A DNA stretch of 64,000 bases, taken from contig JAOZHT010000002.1 of assembly GCA_026014735.1 (NCBI GenBank), forward strand, positions 620,001 to 684,000. Reading direction: 5' to 3'. Under the pieces are notes generated by a model. It was not told the DNA's origin, did not search any database, and was given only the letters and a program-made list of their open reading frames with translations. A program made the translations under genes and the position numbers. This stretch comes from Candidatus Bathyarchaeota archaeon (lineage in GTDB: Archaea; Thermoproteota; Bathyarchaeia; Bathyarchaeales; Bathycorpusculaceae). How positions within the stretch are numbered: the first letter of the stretch is position 1; each line of letters starts with the position of its first letter. Shown here piece by piece: positions 33,506 to 40,865 of this stretch.

Positions 33506-33765
33506 TGAACATTGATGATGTAATCTTTTTTCCGTTGATGACTGAATCAGCCAGCTTGATGGTTGAGAAAGACAACAAACTCATCTTCATGGTTAACCTT
33601 AAAGCGGATAAAGCAGACATAAAGCGCGCTGTTGAAACCATGTATGAAGTGAAGGTTAAACGAATCAATCTGCTTATCACTCCGCAGGGCGAAAAGAAAG
33701 CCTTCGTGAAGCTGATGCCAGAGTTCCGTGCATCTGACGTCGCGATTAAACTTGGAATACTCTAA
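33505..33765 (+). CDS. rpl23: 50S ribosomal protein L23 (uL23)
   Basis: 86 residues from the ATG at 33505 (MNIDDVIFFPLMTESASLM). The frame is open upstream inside L4, but that extension is not L23-like. KLIFMVNLKADKADIKRAVE and VKVKRINLLITPQGEKKAFV are the family core. L23 sits at the tunnel exit and binds SRP. Start overlaps the L4 stop by one base. Confidence 0.96.
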   Translation: MNIDDVIFFPLMTESASLMVEKDNKLIFMVNLKADKADIKRAVETMYEVKVKRINLLITPQGEKKAFVKLMPEFRASDVAIKLGIL

Positions 33766-33783
33766 CATATGGTGGCTTGACTT

Positions 33784-34524
33784 ATGGGAAAACGTATCCG
33801 TGTACAAAGAAGAGGGCGTGGCGGACAGAACTTCCGCGCTTCCACTCACAAACGTGTTGCACCCGCAAAATATCCAGCTATTGCCCCCAAGGAATCCTTT
33901 GAAGCTGAACTCGTCGGCGTCATCGTGGATTTAGTTCATGATCCCGGTCGAGGTTCCCCGCTTTCATTTATCGAATTCGAGGATGGCTCATCAATCTACA
34001 GCATCACTCCTGAGGGCGTCTACACAGGTCAAGAAATTGTTTACGGCGGAAAAGCCCCTGCTGAAATCGGCAACATTCTTCCATTGGGCAAGATGCCTGA
34101 GGGAACTTTGATCTGCGATCTTGAGCTTCGCCCTGGCGACGGCGGCAAGATGGCTCGCAGCAGTGGCGCCTACGCGACTGTGGTGGGTCACACTCCTCAG
34201 GGCACCATGATTCGGTTGCCTTCCGGTCGCACCCGCTATGTTAACGATTACTGTTTAGCAACCATCGGCGTCATATCCGCTTCTGGCCGTATCGATAAGC
34301 CTTTCCTTAAGGCAGGCGAGAAATTCCACCTGATGAAGGCGAAGGGCCACAAGTATCCACGTACCAGCGGCAGAAAAATGGTTCCCGCTGTTCACCCCTA
34401 TGGTAGCAGCAAACGCAGCGCTCGCCGAACCACAACTACAAGTCACGGTGCACCGCCAGGACAGAAAGTCGGCTTAATTGCCGCTCGTGGTCCAGGCCAG
34501 AAAAAGAAACGAGCTATAAGATAA
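33784..34524 (+). CDS. rpl2: 50S ribosomal protein L2 (uL2)
   Basis: 246 residues. [27 protein letters not shown] is the archaeal N-terminus. [19 protein letters not shown] and the C-terminal [27 protein letters not shown] mark L2, which supports the peptidyl transferase centre. Eighteen bases after L23, 16 before S19. Confidence 0.97.
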   Translation: MGKRIRVQRRGRGGQNFRASTHKRVAPAKYPAIAPKESFEAELVGVIVDLVHDPGRGSPLSFIEFEDGSSIYSITPEGVYTGQEIVYGGKAPAEIGNILPLGKMPEGTLICDLELRPGDGGKMARSSGAYATVVGHTPQGTMIRLPSGRTRYVNDYCLATIGVISASGRIDKPFLKAGEKFHLMKAKGHKYPRTSGRKMVPAVHPYGSSKRSARRTTTTSHGAPPGQKVGLIAARGPGQKKKRAIR

Positions 34525-34540
34525 AAAAGGAGAATGGAAA

Positions 34541-34945
34541 ATGCCAAAAGAATTTAGTTTCCGCGGTCACAGCCTCGAAAGCCTCTCAGCGATGTCTATG
34601 GATGAATTCATCAACATGCTTCCCAGCCGCCAACGCCGCAGCCTCCAACGCGGATTAACCGCAGAGCAGCGTATACTGCTTGAGAAACTCCGCACTGCCA
34701 AAGAAGGCAAAAAAGCAGAGAAGGAAGGCGGAATCAAAACCCACGTGCGCGACCTCATTATCCTGCCAGAGATGGTGGGTGCAAAAATCAGCGTGCACAA
34801 CGGCAAAGAATTCGTCGCCATGACTATCCGACCTGAAATGATTGGCCACTACCTCGGCGAGTTTGCCATCACAAACAAGCCAGTGCGCCATGGAACTCCA
34901 GGTATCGGCGCTTCGCGGTCATCTATGTATGTGCCGCTAAAATAA
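34541..34945 (+). CDS. rps19: 30S ribosomal protein S19 (uS19)
   Basis: 134 residues, archaeal S15/S19 type. [32 protein letters not shown] at the start, then [25 protein letters not shown] and the conserved ending [29 protein letters not shown] gagaatgg-type ribosome binding site precedes ATG. The usual next genes (L22, S3, L29) are absent: the operon ends here with a T-rich terminator and an R3 repeat. Confidence 0.97.
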   Translation: MPKEFSFRGHSLESLSAMSMDEFINMLPSRQRRSLQRGLTAEQRILLEKLRTAKEGKKAEKEGGIKTHVRDLIILPEMVGAKISVHNGKEFVAMTIRPEMIGHYLGEFAITNKPVRHGTPGIGASRSSMYVPLK

Positions 34946-34949
34946 GCCC

Positions 34950-34980
34950 TCTTTTCATCTATTTTCTTAATTTTTTGTTT
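34950..34980 (+). terminator. T-rich terminator after S19
   Basis: cttttcatctattttcttaa followed by six T residues, starting 5 bases after the S19 stop, matches archaeal T-tract termination and marks the real end of the operon. Confidence 0.55.
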
Positions 34981-35006
34981 ATTTAAGCCCAGTTGCGCTT
35001 GCGCAG

Positions 35007-35103
35007 ATCTATAGCCCCTTTTATATAGGCAGTATATGGAAACGCATGCGCAAGCCCCCGCACTTCTGTTGCTCTGCCACGTCTATCCCCCCTCTACTTA
35101 TAC
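35007..35103 (-). repeat. Dispersed repeat R3, copy b (inverted relative to copy a)
   Basis: On the minus strand it reads aagtagaggggggatag, cgtggcagagcaacagaagt, tgcgcatgcgtttccatata and tgcctatataaaaggggcta. GCTTGCGCA and TGCGCAAGC near the two ends of its distal half form a perfect 9-bp stem. Its proximal end overlaps the last codons of the minus-strand gene 35094-35915. Confidence 0.8.
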
Positions 35104-35915
35104 TGCCCTTGTTTTCCCCAGAAGTTCACATGCACATGATTAACAGTCATGCTCTTTGAGGGTAAAGCAAACGTGTAGGTGCCTGATTCTGTGAATTCTG
35201 CTTTTGTTTTTCTTAGCTTAGACTTTCCTTTAATTTTGGCTCCGATTATCAGGCCCAGAGAGGCCACACCGATGAAGAAGAACGGGATGTCTGGAACGTA
35301 CTGCAGCGCCACCATAGCTGCCCCGATGAACAAGGCATAAACGGTTAGGGCATAGAAGAGCGGGCGGTTTGTCTTTGGATACTTCAAAAACAGCAGCGCC
35401 AGCGGAATCATCGTTGTAGGGCACCCCATCAACCCATAAGCGCCAAACAGCAGCTCTTTAGGGTCAAAGTTCAAACCGACTCCCCAAGTGTAGGGTGGAT
35501 ACCAAAAACCCCAGATGAAAAACGGCACAACAATCAACAACCGCCACTTCTCAAAACTGCTAAAATCCAAGTCTAACTGAGGCTTTCGGTATTCCTGTAT
35601 CCACTGATAAAGGATGACTAGAAGTAACACAGGCGTAGCTGCATACATCGCCAGCGACGGGATTCCCAGCCGCTGAAACAGTTGAAGACTAAACCAGCCT
35701 CCAACAAAAACCACCAGCCACACATAGTTCAATATAAAATAGACTGTGAAGGCTTTCTGGAAGCGTTGCCCATAGCGGAAAACAAGGAAAATGAGTGCCA
35801 ACGTAACAATGTGTAGCAGAGGCGACAGCCAACTGTATTCTGTCCGGTATTGCCCAGTCAGTTGCCCCATGGTAATGCCAAAGAGTGACGGGTCAAAATC
35901 AACCATCGATTGCAC
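35094..35915 (-). CDS. Multi-pass membrane protein (DUF6064-like)
   Basis: 273 residues with about seven membrane segments. It begins with a short loop (YRTEYSWLSPLLHIVTLAL) and has GAYGLMGCPTTMIPLALLFL, a motif I associate with DUF6064-type proteins. The C-terminal ~45 residues are soluble (TESGTYTFALPSKSMTVNHVHVNFWG). The last codons and stop lie within R3 copy b, so the repeat may have supplied or altered the C-terminus. Function unknown. Confidence 0.6.
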   Translation of the reverse strand: MQSMVDFDPSLFGITMGQLTGQYRTEYSWLSPLLHIVTLALIFLVFRYGQRFQKAFTVYFILNYVWLVVFVGGWFSLQLFQRLGIPSLAMYAATPVLLLVILYQWIQEYRKPQLDLDFSSFEKWRLLIVVPFFIWGFWYPPYTWGVGLNFDPKELLFGAYGLMGCPTTMIPLALLFLKYPKTNRPLFYALTVYALFIGAAMVALQYVPDIPFFFIGVASLGLIIGAKIKGKSKLRKTKAEFTESGTYTFALPSKSMTVNHVHVNFWGKQGQYK

Positions 35916-36043
35916 CTCAGGGTTTAGTTTGAGTTAATTAGGCTAAGCATAGCAACTTTCCTACTTTCTTCACAGCTACAAGGTACTCTGTTTTTGTTTT
36001 AAGCTTTAACTCCAGCGAACTTAAAACGAGTAAAACAAAGCAG

Positions 36044-36120
36044 CTTATTGTTTGTCGTATTTCCATGACTTCATTATTCATGATGGTAAGCTCGATGCCT
36101 GCTTGCTTAAACATTTTCAA
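36044..36120 (-). pseudogene. 3' fragment of the dCMP deaminase gene (attachment-like direct repeat)
   Basis: About 77 bases match the last 23 codons and stop region of the deaminase at 38286-38789 (MFKQAGIELTIMNNEVM in both). One extra C near 36064 shifts the frame after that point, so the tail differs. It is in the same orientation as the intact gene and lies at the far side of a 2.16-kb AT-rich insert, the position expected for a displaced 3' end after integration. Confidence 0.85.
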
Positions 36121-36136
36121 TGGTGGACCGAATAGT

Positions 36137-36694
36137 TCACTTTGACTGAACCAACACGTTTACTTGGCTGTCGATTTCTTTGCCAAAACTTGAAAAGGTA
36201 TTATCAAAGACGATATGGTAAGTCGTATTTGGCAACAACAGGACAGATAGGTCGGCAGCATTTACTTCGCCTGTATCATAAACAGCATCAAAACTCTCTT
36301 TAACAAGCCAACGGCTAAAGTTTGCGTTATCCAAAATGTATAGCCTCACACAGTCACCGCTATCTCCCGAAACTGTAAAGTTGCCCTCAAGCCGAGCCCA
36401 AGAAAAATCCTTGAGTGTAAACTCGTAAGAATAGTATGAACTGGCATTAATTACGATTTGTCCATTCAATAATTTTTCTACTGACGGCGTGTATACTATA
36501 TTGATATCGTGGTCTGGGGAACTGTTTTCTTCACTATCGTTTGAATTGGCTTCGTTACTCTTCTGAGGGGTGCTATAAACAGTGCTGTTATTACTCGAGT
36601 TTATTGGTTGACTTGATAGAACTGGCAACAGAGTTATGACAATTATGAGGGTGAGACTACTTAATGCTGCCAAGCATTTATACTTTCGAATCAT
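36137..36694 (-). CDS. Secreted beta-sandwich-like protein in the deaminase-linked island
   Basis: 185 residues. It has a signal peptide (CLAALSSLTLIIVITLLPVLS), a long Asn/Ser/Glu-rich linker, then a compact domain (IVINASSYYSYEFTLKDFSW, SGDSGDCVRLYILDNANFSRWL, NTTYHIVFDNTFSSFGKEID). That pattern recalls GOLD/emp24-like or pre-peptidase beta-sandwich domains seen on archaeal secreted proteins; the match is by pattern only. Several N-glycosylation sites. It is AT-rich relative to its surroundings and lies within the island bounded by deaminase gene copies, with another secreted protein divergent from it. Confidence 0.6.
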   Translation of the reverse strand: MIRKYKCLAALSSLTLIIVITLLPVLSSQPINSSNNSTVYSTPQKSNEANSNDSEENSSPDHDINIVYTPSVEKLLNGQIVINASSYYSYEFTLKDFSWARLEGNFTVSGDSGDCVRLYILDNANFSRWLVKESFDAVYDTGEVNAADLSVLLLPNTTYHIVFDNTFSSFGKEIDSQVNVLVQSK

Positions 36695-36771
36695 TAACTT
36701 TATACTATCGACATTTATTATTTAAGTCTTTTTAAACGGATGTTTTTTATTCTGAGTCTGAGGCTGATTTA

Positions 36772-36783
36772 TTTTTATATATT
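36772..36783 (+). promoter_or_regulatory. TATA box of the island's rightward gene
   Basis: tttttatatatt lies about 52-63 bases before the proposed GTG start at 36835, with aggaag close before that start. Confidence 0.45.
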
Positions 36784-36834
36784 ATTACTGATGTATGCTT
36801 ACTTGGGAAAAGCTATTTTCCCTAAAAACAGGAA

Positions 36835-38219
36835 GTGGAAAAAACGAAAAGAACAAAAGCAATTTTTTCGCTGCTCTTAATATTATCATTAGCTACAACT
36901 GCAGGCGCAATCCAGATATGTGGTGTCAATGCCCAAATATCAGTGAATAAAAGCCCTCAACTTTCTTTAATCCCTCGATTTTAAGTTCAGATATAATCGC
37001 AAACAACGCAAGCGGTAACTTAAGGAATCAACAATCGAATCTAACAGAGTATAAACCTGAACCAGCAGTTAATTCAACATTAATCTCACCTGTATGGACA
37101 CCTCGGCTAGTTCAAGATCCGGATAGTAATCGCACTACCTTACAATTTGATACGTTGAGACAAAATCGTTGGGGCTACATAACCTACTGGGCAACTACGG
37201 GGGGAGGTCAATTACCCTCCAGTCTAACTGGCACATTTAACGCGGTATCTAATACAATCGATGGACTCGATGAAGGTGATTGCATAATGTATTTGCCTCT
37301 GAATGTTGCTTATGGAACATCTGTTAATAATTGCGTTTGGTTCCAGATGTCGGTCCAATTTAACGATGATGATTCTATTACTTGGGCGATTTTCGATATT
37401 CGGGGACCAGGAGACAGTCCAGATGATTTCGAATACTATAATATTCCAATCGATTATGTACCCGGACACAGCTATAGCTTTTCGATTGCACCAAATGGAG
37501 GCACAATAACATTTTCAATTACTGACACAACTACACAAACCCCTTGGGCGATAAGCACTTGGCATTTTGATATACCGAGCCTTAATATGCTTTACAATAC
37601 AAATTGTTTCTCCCCTGCTAGTGCGATAGAAGGCGTTACATCAAGCGGTCAACTTACAAATGTGCCTTATTTTGAAACATACATGGGATATGGACAAACT
37701 ACCTTTTGGGAATGGGCAAGTGGTTCAAGACCCCTAGGTATAGCTGCGAGAACTTGGCCTGGCTCTACTAATTATTACCACTGGGAAATGCTAAGACAGC
37801 ATTATGTATCAAACTATCTTTCACCACCTACAACTTGGGGACAGGGTGCAGTCAATAATCCAAGCGGATTAGTAGGCGACTACAACGACAGAAGTTATGT
37901 TCAACTTTGGGGCGGAAACTATGGTGATGGCGGATTAATAATTGGTCAGATGGCCGATACTTCGACGGGCGGAATCAATCTCTGGGGGTACTCGGGTACA
38001 GGATACTATTCGCATGTTTACGTCTTTGTTTCCTATAACAACTACTATGACTGGGACCAAGTTGTCTGTTTGACGGTATATGGCGATGGTACAGGACCTC
38101 ATTGGATATACTGTGGTTCTTGGTGGAACGATTTCCGATACATAGCCATTGTAGCGATTGACGATAACGGAATGAGCGCCAATTTCTTCGTAGATTCCGT
38201 ACAAGTAACGGCAGCATAG
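36835..38219 (+). pseudogene. Secreted protein gene split by a frameshift (signal peptide out of frame)
   Basis: A GTG at 36835, preceded by aggaag, opens a typical signal peptide (KAIFSLLLILSLATTAGA) that runs to a stop near 36984. The long mature protein is in another frame, open from about 36951 (PSTFFNPSILSSDIIANNAS...) to 38219, with no good start codon before a TTG at 37155. One indel near the aataaaag run (36946-36953) would join them. The mature part (~420 residues) is beta-rich and aromatic, with many Gly, Trp and Tyr (WGYITYWATTGGGQLPSSLT; YVFVSYNNYYDWDQVVCLT), and ends in a free C-terminus without an anchor. No family is recognised. This could be a real pseudogene, a sequencing error or recoding. 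Confidence 0.65.
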
Positions 38220-38285
38220 CAATACTTAATCAGTAAAACTTCCCTTTTTCTTTTGATCGTTTTTAGAAATCATACGGTAAGCGGT

Positions 38286-38789
38286 TTATTGTTTGTCGTA
38301 TTTCATGACTTCATTATTCATGATGGTGAGCTCGATGCCTGCCTGCTTGAACATATCAATTGTGTCGGCGTCGGCGTGGTAACGTTTCTCGCAGACCACC
38401 CGCTTAATCCCCGCGTTAATTATCATCATCGCGCAGGTGCGGCAGGGCGTCATCTTGCAGAACAATGTTGCGCCCTCAAGGGGAATCCCAAACCGCGCTG
38501 CCTGCAAAATCGCGTTCTGCTCGGCGTGGAGTGTGCGGACGCAGTGCTGGGTGATTTCTCCGTTGCCGTTGGTGACTTGGCGCATGTCATGCCCGACTTC
38601 GTCGCAGTGCGGCAGCCCCGCGGGTGCCCCAACGTAGCCGGTGGTCATGATGCGTTTGTCTTTAACGATGACGGCGCCGCATTTGCCGCGGTCGCAGGTT
38701 GCGCGTGCAGCGACGGCTTCGCACATGTCAAGGAAGTATCGGTCCCAGTTTGGTCGTGAATGATTGTTGCTATTTTCTGTTGCCATCAA
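38286..38789 (-). CDS. dCMP deaminase (ComEB-type cytidine/deoxycytidylate deaminase)
   Basis: 167 residues. Zinc motif HAEQNAI (88-94, catalytic Glu) and PCRTCAMMIINAG (115-127) are complete. TCDRGKCGAVIVKDKRIMTTGYVG is the family start. It converts dCMP to dUMP for thymidylate synthesis. Two adjacent Met codons could start it. Its 3' end is duplicated at 36044-36120, and the AT-rich island between the two copies abuts its stop codon. The gene itself is intact. Confidence 0.92.
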   Translation of the reverse strand: MMATENSNNHSRPNWDRYFLDMCEAVAARATCDRGKCGAVIVKDKRIMTTGYVGAPAGLPHCDEVGHDMRQVTNGNGEITQHCVRTLHAEQNAILQAARFGIPLEGATLFCKMTPCRTCAMMIINAGIKRVVCEKRYHADADTIDMFKQAGIELTIMNNEVMKYDKQ

Positions 38790-38857
38790 GGTGCCTTCTA
38801 AGGTTTAGGAAGATAAAAACACACAAATTAATAAATTGTGGGCTTAGCGTTTGGCAG

Positions 38858-40150
38858 CTACTTTTGGAGTATGTGGATTTCTCTGCCGACTTTATGGCGC
38901 TCATCAATCTCAACCAGCGAGCCCGAATGCACCAGCCGCGCCACATCCGACTCCTCGCTAAACATGTCTCGCTCGAAGACGTAAACCCGCTTAAACCCAG
39001 CCTGCTCCAGCTGCTCATCCACTCGCATGGTAGCGGCTTCACCTGACCGCGTGGCTATGTAGGGCGTCACCAGCACCAGCCGCCCATTGGGCTTTAAGGC
39101 GGCGTAGGCTTGTTCGATGAAGCCATGAAAAAGCGGCTCAAGTTTCTCCACGATTTTCTCCGCGTAAGCAACAGTCGGGAAATCTTTGAGTGCAGGCCCC
39201 AAATCAGGCTCGGAGACGATGCAGTCCATGCTTTCCAAGCCCACCTTCGCCGTTAATTTCCCCACATCGCTTTGCATGACACGGAACTCCGCGCCCTTCA
39301 AACCGTACTCGCCGATTAGCCACTCCAAATTTTCCTCCGCCGCCTCCACGCACCAGCCATTCACGTCTAGCCCCACAACGGATGCCTCCTCCAGCAGCGC
39401 CTCCTGCAGTATGGTGCCGACGCCGCAGAATGGATCCAGCAGCGTCTTGCCTTTGGTGCAGGCGGAAAGATTCACCATCATCCTTGCCAGCCGCGGGGGC
39501 ATGGCGAAGATTTTGCGTTGGTTGGGTTTGTAGATGTCTCTTTTCTGGAACTCAAAGGGGTTATGCACCGCCACTGTGGAGGCTATCCAGGTGGTTTTTT
39601 TGCCGATGCAAACCAGCACCTCAGCCTGGTTTTCCACCAGCTGCTTTTTGAGAACTTCCACGTGGCTAAGTTGGACTCTGCGGTCACTGGAGTAACCCAT
39701 AAAATCGGATTTTTTGCCCTTGGCTGCCAACTCGTCTTTGATGGCGCTGCCGACAAAGCGCTGCATGCGCCCCGCAACGGGGTGAAGGGTGTTGTCGGTG
39801 AAGTAGACGCTGACGCCGAAGAGCACTTTTTGGGGCGATGCGAGCATGCCGCCAAAGATGGGGCTTTGGGCTATGGTTTGCGCAAGTTGTTTTTGGGCTG
39901 CCTTGTTTTTCTGCAGGAACGCTTCTTTGATTGTTTGGGTGGGCAGGGTGTTTTTTGCTTCTGCGATTTTTATGGTTCCTCCGAGGTCATCGATGACTTT
40001 GGCGCCCGTGGCCTCTGGGAAGGTGAGGGTGAAGAATTCCCTTGAGAAATACTCGATTTTGAAGGGTACGTTGCGGGTTTTATAGTAGGCTGCCAGCTCC
40101 GCTAGCGAGAGAACCCAGTTTTTGCCTGCGATAAACAACTGCGTGGACAT
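38858..40150 (-). CDS. THUMP-domain RNA methyltransferase (TRM11/Trm-G10-like)
   Basis: 430 residues from the ATG at 40150 (STQLFIAGKNWVLSLAELAAYY); a GTG at 40168 adds six unlikely residues. The N-terminal half is THUMP-like. The C-terminal Rossmann methyltransferase has DPFCGVGTILQEALLEEASVVGLDVN. The usual catalytic DPPY/NPPY motif is replaced by VSEPDLGPAL. TRM11-like enzymes methylate G10 of tRNA; the altered motif may mean a changed target or a subfamily using S/T-E-P. It is divergent from L10e, 169 bases away. Confidence 0.82.
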   Translation of the reverse strand: MSTQLFIAGKNWVLSLAELAAYYKTRNVPFKIEYFSREFFTLTFPEATGAKVIDDLGGTIKIAEAKNTLPTQTIKEAFLQKNKAAQKQLAQTIAQSPIFGGMLASPQKVLFGVSVYFTDNTLHPVAGRMQRFVGSAIKDELAAKGKKSDFMGYSSDRRVQLSHVEVLKKQLVENQAEVLVCIGKKTTWIASTVAVHNPFEFQKRDIYKPNQRKIFAMPPRLARMMVNLSACTKGKTLLDPFCGVGTILQEALLEEASVVGLDVNGWCVEAAEENLEWLIGEYGLKGAEFRVMQSDVGKLTAKVGLESMDCIVSEPDLGPALKDFPTVAYAEKIVEKLEPLFHGFIEQAYAALKPNGRLVLVTPYIATRSGEAATMRVDEQLEQAGFKRVYVFERDMFSEESDVARLVHSGSLVEIDERHKVGREIHILQK

Positions 40151-40272
40151 TTGGGAAAAGAAAAGCACTCAGCCTATATAAGTAAATGACGGACGCGTCG
40201 CGGTTGAATGTTTGTTGGGGATGGGTTAGAATACCAGAAAAGCACGGGGGCAACGCAATATTTTTACAAATC

Positions 40273-40289
40273 GTTTAAATATTTAAAGG
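40273..40289 (+). promoter_or_regulatory. TATA box region of L10e
   Basis: gtttaaatatttaaagg lies about 30-47 bases before the L10e ATG, a strong AT-rich core promoter. Confidence 0.6.
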
Positions 40290-40319
40290 TGTGAGTATTG
40301 CTACCGAAAGTGACGTCGC

Positions 40320-40865
40320 ATGCACGCAAGAAATTATAGACACGTAAAGAACCGAGCATACACACGCAAAGAGTACGCTCGAGGTTTTCCGCCACCAAAA
40401 ATCGTCAAGTTCACAATGGGCGATACTAGAGGCCAATTCGACATAGAGGGCCAGCTTATATCAACCCAGCGAGTTCAAATTCGCCACTGCGCACTGGAAG
40501 CAGCACGCGTCGCAACCAACCGTGTCTTGATGGATAAACTAGTTAACGATTACCTCATGATTGTCCATCCTTACCCACACATTATCCTACGCGAAAACAA
40601 AATGATCTTCGGAGCACACGCAGACCGACTTCAACAGGGAATGAGGCGGTCTTTTGGCACAGCCGTGGGCACAGCCGCTAAAGTCGAAGACGGCCAAACC
40701 CTCATTACCGTCCGCGTAAAGGCGGGGCAAGCAGAATTAGCCAAAGAATCCCTCAAGCGAGGCAGCGCAAAACTCCCCATAGCCTGCAAGATTGTAATCT
40801 CCAAGATTCAAGCTTCCCCAGCAGCCCCTGTTGAGAAAGCCTCCCCGGAGACGGAGACCGCTTGA
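40320..40865 (+). CDS. rpl10e: 50S ribosomal protein L10e (uL16)
   Basis: 181 residues. NYRHVKNRAYTRKEYARGFPPPKIVKFTMGD is the archaeal L10e start. IRHCALEAARVATNRVL and HPYPHIILRENKMIFGAHADRLQQGMRRSFG are the core blocks near the tRNA-binding sites. Its TGA stop overlaps the TTG start of the PEP synthase gene by four bases, so an essential ribosomal gene is translationally linked to a metabolic gene. Confidence 0.96.
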   Translation: MHARNYRHVKNRAYTRKEYARGFPPPKIVKFTMGDTRGQFDIEGQLISTQRVQIRHCALEAARVATNRVLMDKLVNDYLMIVHPYPHIILRENKMIFGAHADRLQQGMRRSFGTAVGTAAKVEDGQTLITVRVKAGQAELAKESLKRGSAKLPIACKIVISKIQASPAAPVEKASPETETA

